From contig CM055099.1 in the NCBI GenBank assembly GCA_029204225.1, positions 52,223,298-52,287,297 on the forward strand: a DNA stretch of 64,000 bases, given 5' to 3'. Both the position numbers and the translations under genes were made by a program. Below are positions 23,534-34,798 of this stretch, in pieces; within the stretch, counting starts at the first letter, position 1, and each line of letters begins with the position of its first letter. The notes under the pieces are model-generated. The model was not told where the DNA came from. It ran no database searches and saw only the letters and a list, made by a program, of their open reading frames with translations. The stretch is from Diphasiastrum complanatum (taxonomy: Eukaryota > Streptophyta > Lycopodiopsida > Lycopodiales > Lycopodiaceae).

Positions 23534-23610
23534 CACAGCGATGGCGATGGCAGCTCTGTCTCCAACGATGGCTGCCCTGTCCTAGACCCTGCCCTGGTCC
23601 GCCCTCCACC

Positions 23611-24941
23611 ATGGCCCCTCCTCCTCCTCGCGCCCCTGCTCGTAGATCAGCACGATCCCCAGCCACCTCCTCACTCGCTCACCACCCCTCGCTGCCCCTT
23701 CCCCTAACCCCCTCACTGCTCCTTCTCCTTCCCCCCTCACTGCCCCTTCCCCTAACCCCCTCGCTGCCCCTTCTTCCCCTTCCCCCCTCGCTGCTGCTCC
23801 TCCTTCGCCTTCCCCCCTCGCTGCTCCATCCCCCCCCCTCGCTGACCTCCCTGATCTCCTAGCTGCATCTCCCTCACCCATCCTTCTCGTTGACCCCTCC
23901 TTGTCACTTATTGAAAGCTTCACAGTTGACACATACTCCTTGCTGACCACAACCTCACCTCACCCCCTCGCTGATCCCTCACCTCACCCCCTCGCTGATC
24001 TCTCACCTCACCTCATTTTCATTCCAGCCCCCCCCCTCGCTGCCACTTCACCTCACCCCCTTGATGACCCATCTCCCTCTCCTGCTACAACTCCCACCCC
24101 CCTCTCTGATGGCTGCTCCCCTGATTCAGCTCCTCTTCTGTCTTTAGACCCTATTCTTCCCACACAGATCATTGCTCACTCTTCCTCCTTCACAACACCA
24201 CAGTCTACAGCCAATATTCCGTATACGCCTTCTAAATCAATTGAACTTTTTTCATCTTGGCAGATTGATCAATTCAAGGTAGATTTCCAGTTTTTGCAGT
24301 ATGAAATTTCACAGCTGAAAGGAACGGTTACGTCTTTGATCAACGAGAAGAAGCTATTGCAGTCCAAGGTTGCCTCACTCGAACAATCCATCGGAATCAA
24401 ATAGGCCGCAGCTTCGGAATCGACCACCAACATGCTACGGGAGCTAGAAACCAAGATTGAGAAGCAACACGAAGAGGCCCTTTCCTGGGCATCAGTTTTG
24501 AAAAAGGGCACCAAACCCAGCGCTCCCATCTCCTCAGTTATCTCAGCCACCATCTCGGAAGAGAAATCTCGAGACCAAAAAGCCCACAATATTAGAGTTC
24601 GTGGAGTTCTAGATACACAGGATGCATTGGCTGAAGCTAAACACTTTCTCGACATCACTCTCGGGCACAAGACAAAGGGGTTAGACACCGCATGGAGGAC
24701 CACTAGAGATGCAGCCACACTCATTATTCGTTTCACCTCCCTCAAGAGCCGCCGAGATGCTTTGCGGTGCAGAGCTAAGCTACATGGTGCCACTATCTAT
24801 ATGGACGACGACCTCACATATATCCAGGTAGAGGAGAGGCGTAAGGCCTTTCAGGCAGCCCGTGAGTCTGGCAGACGAGTCATTTACCGAGATGGACGAG
24901 TGCGTTTTCTTGACAGCGCACCTAGCAGGTCCCAATGCTAG
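23611..24941 (+). pseudogene. LINE copy C ORF1 (coiled coil and RRM-type)
   Basis: ORF1 proteins bind LINE RNA as oligomers. The amino part is a degenerate tandem array coding Pro-Leu-Ala-Ala-Pro-Ser units in the frame that continues to 24404. A coiled coil follows (FLQYEISQLKGTVTSLINEK). One TAG at 24402-24404 interrupts the frame. After it come a second helical part, the RNA-binding domain (HNIRVRGVLD, TLIIRFTSLKSRRDALRCRA) and the carboxy block YMDDDLTYIQVEERRKAF and IYRDGRVRFLDS. This layout matches L1-type ORF1. The ATG at 23611 is in another frame, so a shift in the C-rich array or a different start is needed. Confidence 0.75.
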
Positions 24942-25079
24942 GGATTTGGGGTCCCCGGGTTCGGGAGTGCCCCAGGGCCCCATCCACACCATCTCCGGAT
25001 TGGAGTATGGAATTGTGATGGTTTACACTCATCTTCCATTGCTGGCGACTTGATCGATTTCATCACTGACTAGATCAGC

Positions 25080-26915
25080 TAGCGGTCGTGGATCCGGAGG
25101 TGTTGCATGTTTATACAAAGAGTCTCTTCATCCGAGCATTGAGTTCATCAGACACGACGAGCATGCACGGTATATACGGATTCATATTGCTAGGCAGGAT
25201 ATTGGTTTGGACAGGGACCTCTTTGTGGCGGCCTGTTATTTTCCTCCAGAGTCTTCGTCCTTTGCTGAGGGCACAGGCTCACCCTACCTTGATTTATCGC
25301 CTGATATTATCAAATTCGTAGAGCAAGGGCATATTCTCCTCACTGGAGATTTTAATGCCCGAACCTCTTCACGGCAGTCAGAGTTTATTGACATCACCGA
25401 CCAACTCCGCGTTCATGCCCTTGACATCGATGATATGGGAGTTACCAGGATTTCAGAGGACAGCCTGGGACCTACTACCCCTTACGGTGAGCATTTATTG
25501 CAGTTTGGAGAGGCCCATGAGTTAGCCATTTACAATGGCCTAACTTGTTGGCCAAAATCTGGCAGCTATACTTGTCACCCTCACAGTGGTGGACATAGTG
25601 TTGTGGATTATCTCATGGGATCACCATCTTCCATACCTCTCATCTCTGATTTTCATGTATCTCCCACCACTCTCTCTGATCATTCCTTTCTCTCCTTCGA
25701 TATCGGCCGCCTCCCACCTCCCCAGCCATCCTCACACCCCCTGCTTACATGGGCACCCAAGTATACATTCAGTTCTCTCTATACACCAGTCTACCAGGAG
25801 TTCCTAACCTCCTTGCTCCATTCCTTCCCTCGCAATAGTACAGTCGAGACTCAAGCTGCCTTTTTTAGCATTTCTCTTCACACCGCTGCTTCTCTTGCTT
25901 TTCCATTGAAACCCCATAAAAGCAGAGGCACCCGCTCCTCATTGATACGACCCCCACACCCCCCGTGGTATGATGCTGAATGTTGCTCTCTTCATCAGAT
26001 TGTCACCCATGCCCGCACTCACGATCCTCATCTTCTCCACTCCGCCAGGTGCTCTTACCGTCGCACACTCCGCCGAAAAAAGCGTATCTATGATGACTCC
26101 AAAGGAACGCATCTTGTTGATCTTCTCTTCAGTTCCTCTTCAGGCGCCTTTTGGCGTGAGTTTATCCCTCGTGCTCCACCACCCCTCCTGGATGACCTTC
26201 GCATATGGACCGAATACGCTACCAAACTATATACCATACCCACTGACGCACCCATCTCTATCTCCCCACGCCCCTCTGAGTTCACCTTCTTCACATCTGA
26301 CATGGTACTTACGGCCATCAAGAGAATGAAGTCCCATAAAGCAAGAGATATCGAAGACCTTGAATCTGAACTCCTAACCCATGCTTCCGACCTCCTTGCT
26401 CCCACACTAGCCACTCTCCTCAATTCCGCCGTTGTCTCTGGTTTCCCCTCATCCTGGTGCACCAACATCATCCACCCTATTCATAAAAATGGTGATCCCC
26501 TGATTCTTGGTAATTACCGCACCATCATGATCGGACATGTTCTCACGAAGCTCTATGGTACCATACTCCAGTCTGCAGTGAGTTCAGAAGCAGAAGCTCA
26601 GAGATTACATGCATTGGGGCAGGCAGGTTTCCAATCTCATTATTCTACCACTGACCATATTTTTACACTTCGAGCCTTGATCGAGGAAGCTACGTACAGG
26701 AAAGAGAGGGTTTATTGCTGTTTTGTAGATTTCAGGAAAGCCTTCGATTCTGTACCACGCTCCCTGCTCATTCAGAGACTTCGTGACCTTGGTTTCTCCA
26801 CAGATATTGTTTTAGCAGTGATGGCTCTTTATGAGAAGGTCTTGGGATGTTTCCGACATAGCAGTGGCCTATCTGATCACATTTGGAGCACCATTGGGGT
26901 GAAACAGGGGTGTCT
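25080..26915 (+). pseudogene. LINE copy C ORF2: endonuclease and RT start
   Basis: The first recognisable endonuclease text is SGRGSGGVACLYKES near 25080. Compared with copy D, about 60 residues before it, including the glutamate-bearing ETH motif, are missing. From 25207 the frame is open for 582 codons: GDFNART, SVVDYLMGS and TLSDHSFLSF complete the AP-type endonuclease. The RT then begins (HKNGDPLILGNYRTIMIG, CFVDFRKAFDSVPR). A one-base loss at about 26912 in the GVKQGC motif shifts the frame. Confidence 0.85.
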
Positions 26916-28533
26916 CTTTCACCGGTTCTGTTTGGATTGTATATTGATGAGTTAGAGCGAGTCATCTCACAGTGTGGTGGGGGTGGCTGTAGACTTGGCA
27001 CCATTCTGATTGCTATTCTCCTTTATGCGGATGATGTAGTACTAGTATCCCCGACCAGAGAGGGTTTGCAGAGGCAGCTGGATTGTTTACAGGGATTTTG
27101 TACCAGATGGGGGTTGGGGGTGAACACTGCGAAGACCAAGGTTATGGTCTTCAACACTTCTCGAGCCTTCATCCAGCGCCAGGAGCTCATCCTAGATGGA
27201 CATGCCTTAGAGGTAGTTTCCTCTTATACCTATTTGGGGATACTATTTTCTGGTCCTACCTTCAGCATGCGGCAGGCTGCCACCACCCGACTTGGGAAGG
27301 GGCATTCCTCTCTTGTTCAGCTTGAGCGGTTCTATTTCAGGAAGCTCATCCGAGATGTTCGCAGTAAGTGTAGACTCTTTGATACTATTGTCACCCCCAC
27401 AGCCTTATATGCAGCAGAGACATGGTGCACCGGCCTCCCTTCATCACATTGGGCCAGCATTTCACGATTGCAGACCACCATGTTAGCTCGTATGATTCGA
27501 GCGAAGCCCTCGGTTAAACATGAGATCCTTCTTGCAGAGTTTGCCGTTCCACCCATTCAGATATATGCCGCGTTCCAGCTTATCACATACATTCAGAGAA
27601 TCCAGGCTCTGCCCGATGAGGATAAGAGATATACACAGACAACACTTGTCTCCTCACACTTTCTTCATGACCAGGGTTATCGACTGTCGTGGTTCTCTCA
27701 GGCATCCCATTTCCTCCTTGAGTCATTTGGTATCTCCATTACAGAGCTCCCCTCATGTACTCATCAGTATATCAGGCGCATCTTATATCGAGCATATCTG
27801 TACTTGGGGGCGACAGCTTGGGGTTAAACTCGGCTACTACTAGACTCATTTTATTGAGCTTGACATAGCAGGGTTCCCGGCCTTACCGCATTATTTGGAC
27901 TCGAGACTATCACATTGCCTCAGATTTACATTGGGACAGCTCCGCGTATCATCACATTAGTTGGCTATTGAGAATGGTAGATTCCAGGGTACCCCGAGAG
28001 AGGAGCGGATTTGCCAGTTAGGCTCTTTAGAGGAGGTGGAGTCATAGGAGCACTTTATCTTTAGGTGCCCGGTATATTACGAGATCAGAGGGAGATACCA
28101 CTGTTTGTTCCGAGACACACCTGTCACCTTACGATCGCTCATAGCTTATGAGAATTCCCGATGTGCGGCACTCATGATACGAGAGATGTTTATACTACGA
28201 CAGGATTTGTATCAGACAGCCCGTCAAGTTTCTCAGCCTCAGATCACTTCTTTCTTCTCCAGGAGGAGAAGACGTTTTGATGACGGTGCCGATGACCTAC
28301 TTACCCACAGAGACCAGAGACAGTGTCCCACACATACCCATGTTGCAGCACGAGCTCCAGTATACATGCTCCCACATGTTTCTTATAGCATCACATCTAT
28401 TTCAGTTTATAGCTTTAGCTTTAGATACTTTTGTTACTGTTTTGGAGACGTTTCATATGCTCCTATGGTTACCACACACTTGACATGTACATTTACTAGT
28501 CTTATATGCCTTTTGGCATGGAAAAGACATTAA
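26916..28533 (+). pseudogene. LINE copy C ORF2: RT palm to carboxy terminus
   Basis: The resumed frame (to 27827) has LSPVLFGLYIDELERVI and the catalytic LLYADDVVLV at about 27020. GLGVNTAKTKVMVFNT and VSSYTYLGILFSG, typical thumb-side motifs, follow. Another shift near 27810 and stops near 27959 and 28047 lead to the zinc-binding end (ICQLGSLEEVE, FIFRCPVYYEIRGRYH). The tail carries QPQITSFFSRRRRR at 28234-28272, which fits a PCNA-interacting peptide with a basic flank. Confidence 0.85.
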
Positions 28534-28566
28534 TAAAGCTTTCTTCTTTCTTCTCTCTCTCTCTTT
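28506..28566 (+). other. LINE 3' hairpin, AATAAAGC and (CT) tail
   Basis: The hairpin ATGCC-TTTT-GGCAT (28506-28519) is followed by AAAAGACATTAATAAAGC and a short CT-rich tail. The same module ends copies B, D and E. AATAAA doubles as a polyadenylation-type signal. Confidence 0.7.
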
Positions 28567-28984
28567 CCATGGCATCCTATTTCAGTAGCAGCAAGACATG
28601 ATGGCAGCACTTTGTATCATTATGTCACTACTTTGTAGATGGACATATAAAGGATAACACTAGTTTAAATATCTAGTTCAGCACATTAAACAGTTGGTGT
28701 GAGGCACTTGGACAGTGAAACGCCTTTTAGGAAACCGAGGACATAGCCAATGGGTTATTTTTCCAAACAACAAACCTCACTCTATGGACAAGAGATCGAC
28801 CCCAGTTGTACGAACATAGGAAGTCGGGGCCTCTATGTGTTGGAACAACTTGATGTCCCAACCACACCCCTTGTGAGTACCCTTCTAAACTTGTAACATA
28901 CATCCATCATTGAAAGCAAGGGATTTTGTTCTTTATGAAGACTCATGAAAGTTGAGAGAGGAGCCTACAAATGCTTCCTTGTCA
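28567..28984. other. Spacer without recognised gene
   Basis: I see no homology to the flanking elements and no long ORF. Confidence 0.4.
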
Positions 28985-29340
28985 TCTACAATGGCGTCTC
29001 TAGGTGGTCATCCTCGGGTGATTTTACTTCCCATCCACACAGCGAAGGATGTAATGTAGTGGACTATCTCATGTGGTCATAGTCTTTCATTCGTCATATC
29101 TCTAATTTCACTATTTCCCCCATGGCCCTTTTTTTTTCCCACTCTTACCTTCTCACCTTCGCTCTATAATAAAGCTCCCACCCTCACATGCATCCCAAGC
29201 CTGTCGTGCTCCATTTTACACTTTCTATACATCCCAGATTCCCCTTTACCAAGACTTATTGCATTCCCTATCATTCTTCCAATACTCTCCCACTGTGGAT
29301 CTACAAATACTTGGATTTTTTGATTTAACTGAGTGCTAAA
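28985..29340 (+). pseudogene. LINE endonuclease fragment
   Basis: Broken frames read GDFTSHPHSEGCNVVDYLMWS and SNFTISPMA, then PLYQDLLHSLSFFQ. These correspond to SYTCHPHSGGHSVVDYLMGS and later text of copy C. It is an isolated, old piece of the same LINE family just left of hAT element 2. Confidence 0.7.
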
Positions 29341-29356
29341 TCGAGTATGTTCGTCT

Positions 29357-29400
29357 CATAGATGCCCAGAAACGCGTTTCTGAAACCGCGTTTCTCCTCC
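29357..29400 (+). repeat. hAT 2 left terminal inverted repeat
   Basis: It begins CATAGATGCC and contains the palindrome AGAAACGCGTTTCT and a second GAAACCGCGTTTC. It pairs with 46595-46627. Confidence 0.8.
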
Positions 29401-29479
29401 TTGAAACATGTTAAAAAAAAACGGTTTATTAAATGTTTTTGCTCTTCACGGCTAGAATCGTGCCAGCCGCGGAGGAGCT

Positions 29480-30279
29480 AAATTTTTTTATTTTGATCTA
29501 CAAGTGTCCGATCGAGGCGTGTGCATAGTCGGCAGGCATCTACTCGGCGATACGGAGGTGGTGTGCATGGTGCCAGGGGGATCTGAGCTTCGTGGAGATC
29601 GAAACGATCAGTTTTCGATTTTTGGTAAGTGTAGGCTTGTTTTTTTGCAAGTGTTGACATTGAGCTGTAGGCAACCAAATCAAGCATAGTTTGGCTCTAG
29701 ACCACCTTTCTTCATGCCCACGGTGATTCCTATGGGGTCAGTTTCAACCATTACGGCACGCCTTGCGAGATTTGAACACCACAATCCAAATGCTTGTTTC
29801 TTTTTGCCATTTTCACACAATGACTTGTGGGCAACCAATTCAGGTGATGTCTGAGCCTAGAATGCATTTCCACATGCCTGCAGAGACTCCTGTAACATCC
29901 GTTCCGCCCATTTACGTCCGTATCACAATTTCAATTTCCATGCCCTAATTCCATGTTTTTTAGGGTTTGGGCGTGGAGCATCGTGCAAGCATCTGCCAGT
30001 AGCGTGGTTTAGGCCTGCACTGGACTCCTTTACGCCTGCAAGGACTCCCACGCTAGCGTCAGTCGCCCGTTTTCGCTCACACTGGAATTATTCTATCCCT
30101 CGCCCTAGTCTCGTGTGTTTTTTGGCACTTGCTATGATTTTACTAGAATCAATGTGACGCGTGCTCGGATGTGTTCAGCTCTGTTTTAGGCTGGTAATGT
30201 TTTTCAATGCAATGTGTTTTCTTCTACTGAATGGTTGCTTGCTTGCTTTTGTTTGCAGGTTTGATCTCGTGTTGACACG
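29480..30279 (+). other. hAT 2 leader with 5' intron
   Basis: A GTAAGT donor near 29619 and a TTTGCAG acceptor at 30253-30259 bound a likely intron in the leader. The donor is conserved in copy 1. No conserved ORF lies before the ATG at 30280. Confidence 0.5.
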
Positions 30280-30727
30280 ATGCTGGTGCAGGTCCGAGGC
30301 CTTTGGGGCGAGGTTGAGCTTACTAAGGGGGATGTGGCTACACACCATGGCACGGGAGTCCGTAGATGGAGATGCTTGCACTGTGGTGGTCTCTTCACAG
30401 GATCACTTACCAGGGTTAGGGCTCACCTACTGACCACGAGCGCCATGTACACAGCAGAGAGAGGTTAGGCCCAGACAGCAGACCCTTGATCGATGCGGGT
30501 GGCAGAGAGAGCAGCAGGCTCGGTGCACTCGACTTGCTGGCCAGTTCTTTTACGAGTGCAACATTCCTTTTGTTGTTGCTGACACTTGGGTGTTCAGGAA
30601 GTTTTGCGCAAAGATGGCAGCCGTGAATGCTACATGGACGCCTCCCAGACGAGAGGTATTGCGAGGCAGGATGCTTCGTCAGGAGGACGACGCGAAAGCT
30701 GAGTTCCATTCACTCAGCTTGGCAGAT
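30280..30727 (+). pseudogene. hAT 2 transposase exon 1: BED finger
   Basis: The frame opens at ATG 30280 with MLVQVRGLWGEVELTKGD and enters the BED finger (WRCLHCGGLFTGSLTRVRAHL). About 540 bp of linker present in copy 1 is missing here. The next conserved block (CTRLAGQFFYECNIPFVVADTW) lies in another frame, so the joined exon is broken. It ends at a GTAAGT donor at 30728. Confidence 0.75.
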
Positions 30728-30819
30728 GTAAGTACTTTGTTTCCATAAACCCATTGCATGCGTTTAGGGTTTACTCGTGGCACAATTTTTGCATGTGGCT
30801 AATGGGTGTTTTGTGGCAG

Positions 30820-31167
30820 GTATGGATGCACGATATTGAGTGATGGATGGACCGACATTCGTCGACGATCCGTCATCAATGTCTTGATTTCTTGCCCAGT
30901 TGGCACAGTATTCCTACGTGGCATGGATGCCACTCGAGGGGTGGTGACGCCATCACAACCGATTTCATATGGGAGGTTATTAGAGATGTTATTGCTGACA
31001 TTGGGGTGAAGAATGTGGTTCAGGTTGTCACGGACAACGCTTTGAACTGCAAGCAGATGGGAGAGATTATGACAAGGGAGCACCCCAGCATTCTGTGGAC
31101 ACCCTGTGTTGCACATTGCATAGACTTGCTCATCCATGACCTATGTGCACTTCCATGGATCGGAGAG
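30820..31167 (+). pseudogene. hAT 2 transposase exon 2 (DUF659)
   Basis: The same DUF659 domain as copy 1 exon 2, with YGCTILSDGWTDIRRRS and VVQVVTDNALNCKQMG. A frameshift near 30940, in a G-rich stretch after ATRG, separates the two halves. The borders GGCAG acceptor and GTATTG donor are equivalent to copy 1. Confidence 0.8.
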
Positions 31168-31273
31168 GTATTGGTTTCTCCATTTGCTATGCTATCTTGA
31201 TTGACGCCTGCTCCATGCTGCTAAACACATCTCAACTACCGTCTAAATTCTTTACTGGATGTCTGTGTTGCAG

Positions 31274-31680
31274 GTCACTTCTACGGCCATGCGCCTGGTC
31301 ACTTTTGTTACCAGGAAGAGGCGTGTGCTGGCCCTATTCCGCACCTTCTCGCACCTAAACCTGAAGAAGCCAGCACCCACACGCTTTGCCTTTTACTTCT
31401 TGGTGCTAGAGCGATTAGTAGTAGTAAAGGACGCATTGCTGCGGATGGTTTCCAGCGAGGCCTTCCGAGAGTTCATGGACATCCCACATTCGGCCTTTTT
31501 CCAGTCCACTGTGTTCGGCGATGAGTTTTGGACACATGTTGAGGAGATTATTGGGGTCCTTCTACCCATTTTCAGAGTGCTGCGCCTGGTAGACCGTGAG
31601 GGGTGCACTCTCGGCCTCATTTACGAGTTCATGGACCGCATCGGCGAGGAGATTCTGACGTCAGCCTTGGACGAGCACAT
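31274..31680 (+). pseudogene. hAT 2 transposase exon 3
   Basis: The exon is uninterrupted and nearly identical in protein to copy 1 exon 3 (TSTAMRLVTFVTRKRR, EEIIGVLLPIFRVLRLVDREG). A TTGCAG acceptor and GTATGA donor bound it. Confidence 0.8.
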
Positions 31681-31779
31681 GTATGACTCTTCAGTGTCTA
31701 GTTTGTTGTTTCCCACTCAAGTCTGATTCGTTTCTTTTATGCTATGGTTATATGATTGTTGTAATTTGTCTGCTGCAAG

Positions 31780-31948
31780 AGGCGCGAGATCTCACGTATC
31801 TGGGAGGCTAGATGGGACTACTTCCACCGATCCATTCACGCCGTAGCCCACATATTGCACCCCTTGTGGCGTGAGACTCGGGATCGGGACGATCGGGAGT
31901 TGCACCGGGGATGGGTGGAGTACACGGAGTCCGTATGGCCTGGACCAG
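31780..31948 (+). pseudogene. hAT 2 transposase exon 4
   Basis: The exon encodes IWEARWDYFHRSIHAVAHIL and HPLWRETRDRDDRELHRGWV, helical sequence between the core and the dimerisation domain. The donor is GTACGT at 31949; the acceptor is a TGCAAG at 31774-31779. Copy 1 keeps only the first bases of this exon. Confidence 0.7.
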
Positions 31949-32066
31949 GTACGTGTGATAAATTGCTTGGTAGCCTTAGTACTGCAGTAGTGACTGTAGT
32001 GTGCTCATTGCTAGTGTGTGAATTCAAGAGGACTTACACGTGCCATGTTTTTTCTTCTGTCAACAG

Positions 32067-32404
32067 GTCCGATGCTCACTAACATTGCATACCAGCTGCT
32101 GATCTTTGAGCGCTACCAGTTTCCTTTCGATGGAGAGCAGAGTCGGCGGAGGGAGGATATGTTGAGGCCTGTTACATGGTGGGGCTACCATGGGCGTGGC
32201 ATAGGTGACCTGCGACGACTGGCCGCGAGAGTCCTTGAACAGGACTGTTCAGCAGGAGCTTGCGAGCGGAATTGGAGCACCTGGTCCCTGTATCACACAC
32301 AGAAGAGGAACAGGTTGTCCATCGAGCAGTGTAGGCAGTTGGTGTTTGTGAACACCAATGGCCGTATGCTGAGGCGCACACGAGGAGGAGGACAGATGCT
32401 CGAG
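32067..32404 (+). pseudogene. hAT 2 transposase exon 5: dimerisation domain
   Basis: The exon is open and carries the hAT carboxy-terminal dimerisation signature: PVTWWGYHGRGIGDLRRLA, then ACERNWSTWSLYHTQKRNRL and LVFVNTNGRML. It lies between a CAACAG acceptor and a GTGAGT donor. This domain is conserved across plant hAT transposases and is missing from copy 1. Confidence 0.85.
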
Positions 32405-32506
32405 GTGAGTCACATCATCACCCCCTGTTTCTTGCTATGCTTTGACGAACTGAATTTCGAATTATGCAATGAATTGCTGACAAAAATGTATTGTTTTTGG
32501 TTGCAG

Positions 32507-33212
32507 GTGAACCCTGACACTTGCTTGGTGGATTCGGCAGCTGCTGTTCCTAGGGCACCACCCACGCAGGAGGAGATGGTTGATGAGATCTATAGAGAGT
32601 TCTATAGACAGGCACAGGTTGATGCACGGGCTCTACGGTGTTCGAGGAGGGCAAACAGGCAGAGGGATAGGGTTGAGGAGGGGGATGATGAGGGCTTGGA
32701 GGGTGGAGAGGAGCTTGGGGTTGACTATCAGGAGGAGGAGTGGGTTGAGGGGGATATGGAGGACGATGAGGAGATGGGGGCGGAGGCACAGGGGGATGAC
32801 CTGCTGGTGGACCCTGATGCGGACATAGAGGAGGAGCTAGCCATTCCTGCACATAGGCCTAGGGGGAGACCTAGAGGTTCTGGGGGGGGGCGCTGAGTTT
32901 GCTTTTTGTAGACAGGAGTGGAGCATCACAGGCAACCGTCAGCCAGGCATCATCACAGTGGGTAGGGCCATCCCAGGGCATAGGATCACAACCACCTCAC
33001 ATACAGACACGCAGGGGTAGACACAGGGGTGGGGGCAGGCAGAGGCAGAGGTAGAGGCAGGGGGAGGATCCAGAGCCAGAGCACGCAGCAGAGCCAGGGC
33101 CACACCACGGCATACGGCTCCCTCCAGTTCTGATTCATCTGCAGACCCTTGGGATTTGCAGTCAGGCATAGATTCAGATGATAGTTCCTACCATGACTCT
33201 GACAAGTCTTAG
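32507..33212 (+). pseudogene. hAT 2 transposase exon 6: acidic tail with AT-hook
   Basis: After a TTGCAG acceptor the exon encodes a Glu/Asp-rich stretch and then HRPRGRPRGSGG, an AT-hook-like core (RGRP). A TGA at 32894-32896 ends the frame just after a run of nine G (32882-32890), a likely slippage site. Other frames downstream stay coding-like: Gly-Arg repeats, then SSSDSSADPWDLQSG and SDDSSYHDSDKS ending at TAG 33210-33212. The original carboxy terminus may lie there. Confidence 0.55.
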
Positions 33213-33332
33213 TTGTGTAGTTTTCATTACGTTCATGGAACATCAGTGTACCCCATTTTGGTGCCATGTGGCCCGATATTATATATTATGATGATCCTCT
33301 TCACAACAGTGTAACGATTCAGTACTGTTCTT

Positions 33333-33505
<173 letters not shown>

Positions 33506-33922
33506 CAGAATTAGAATTATATTAATGTCTGTCAAGTGCCCGAGGGCACATAAGACAAGTAGAAAGTACATCAAAAGAGAAGGAGCATTGTCCACATAGG
33601 ACTTATTCATAAAAGCTAAACTAGCACTGAGAACAGAGAGAAACAAAGCTTAACCTCCAGCTCTGTCAAGGGTACAACATCACTACCTTAACCACCAGCT
33701 ACACAGAGGAAAAGAGAGAACTGAAATAAGTTAACTAACTGGCTAGGTGGATATAAAAAACTGCGTGATTTGGTGAGAAGCAGGTGTTGGCCTCGGGTGA
33801 AGAGCCCTGGGCCTGGAGGAGCGAAGAGGACGCTGGAGCTTTGGTCGTCGTACTGGAATGTCCATCTCACTATCAGAAGTCTCATCTCTATCCCTCTTCT
33901 GAAAAAAGTGTGTAATGTGGGA

Positions 33923-34798
33923 CTAGCTATGATCCACATCAGAAACATCCAATAAAAAGGAAGATCTCAGAGTAAACATCTCTCGTAATAATAAACCAAC
34001 ACATCTTGCATCTGAGAAGGCAAGGAAAGAACCAAGTGTAAGTGGAGTATCTCTATATAAGCAATGGTATCTGCCTCTGATCTCATAGTAAGCTGGACAT
34101 CGGAAAATGAAATGGAACTCATCCTCAATCTCCTGTAAAGAGCAGCACTGACAAATCCGTAGCGGTCGAGGTGTGTCTGTGTATCTACCTGTCTCAATAG
34201 CAAGCTGGTGAGAAGAGACCCTAAGCTGACCAAGACGATAACGCAGGCCGATAGATAACGTCTGAGACAAATAACCCGGCCGAATGGGAAGCCCGGAAAC
34301 ATCAAGCTGAAGAAGATGAGTGTGGTAAAAATGGAGCTTGACTCGTGCTGGATCTGGGTGAGACCACACTGTGCTGATGTAAGCTCTGTAAATCTGCTGG
34401 CGGATATACGTGTGTGTCCCATTCGAGAGATCAAATATAGATAAACCCCACCTACTCAAAAGGTCAGAAACACACTAAAACCATGAGGACTTAGCCTGCT
34501 GACTAGCTAGAGTGTGAGAGGATGTGAAAGCTGCAGCAACATATCTGGATGAATCAAGCTTCGAGACTCTTTGAATGAATGTGATAATCCAAAATATAGC
34601 CTCGACAATCAGTGGAGGTGAGGCAAACTCTGCCAGTATGATATCATGGGGAACTGACTGCTTCGCACGGATCATCCGGCTAAGCATAAGGATCTGCAAA
34701 CGTGAAATATCACTCCAAGTATCTTGGACAAGCCAAGACACCATGTCTTTGCTGAATATAGAGCCACTGGAGAGACAGTGGCAGAAAAAAGGTGACAA
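33923..34798 (-). pseudogene. LINE copy D ORF2 carboxy part
   Basis: The zinc-binding tail is well preserved: RICQCCSLQEIEDEFHFIFRC, YYEIRGRYHCLYRDT. A stop near 34475 splits this from the preceding helices. The final stop TAG (33923-33925) sits exactly where the first Gln of a PCNA-box would be: the following codons read SHITHFFQKR. A CAG-to-TAG change would explain it. The frame then stays open through an acidic, Arg-rich tail and a second ITQFF motif. Confidence 0.75.

Larger units (their letters stand above)
23532..28566 (+). mobile_element. LINE copy C, near full length
   Basis: This two-ORF non-LTR retrotransposon has ORF1 (coiled coil plus RNA-binding domain), ORF2 (endonuclease, reverse transcriptase, zinc-binding tail), and a 3' untranslated region with hairpin, AATAAAGC and a short (CT)n tail (about 28541-28566). 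It begins at the end of copy B's tail. Stops, frameshifts and an endonuclease deletion show it is inactive. The ORF1 type is L1-like, but the microsatellite tail is not. Confidence 0.85.

Noticed and set aside
23582-23950. 122-codon Gly/Glu/Arg-rich minus-strand frame
   Set aside because: It is the antisense shadow of the Pro/Ala/Ser repeat region of LINE ORF1.
29290-29356. Continuous copia reading across the hAT 2 insertion site
   Set aside because: A few residues match by chance, but the left flank up to about 29330 is better explained as LINE endonuclease on the other strand.
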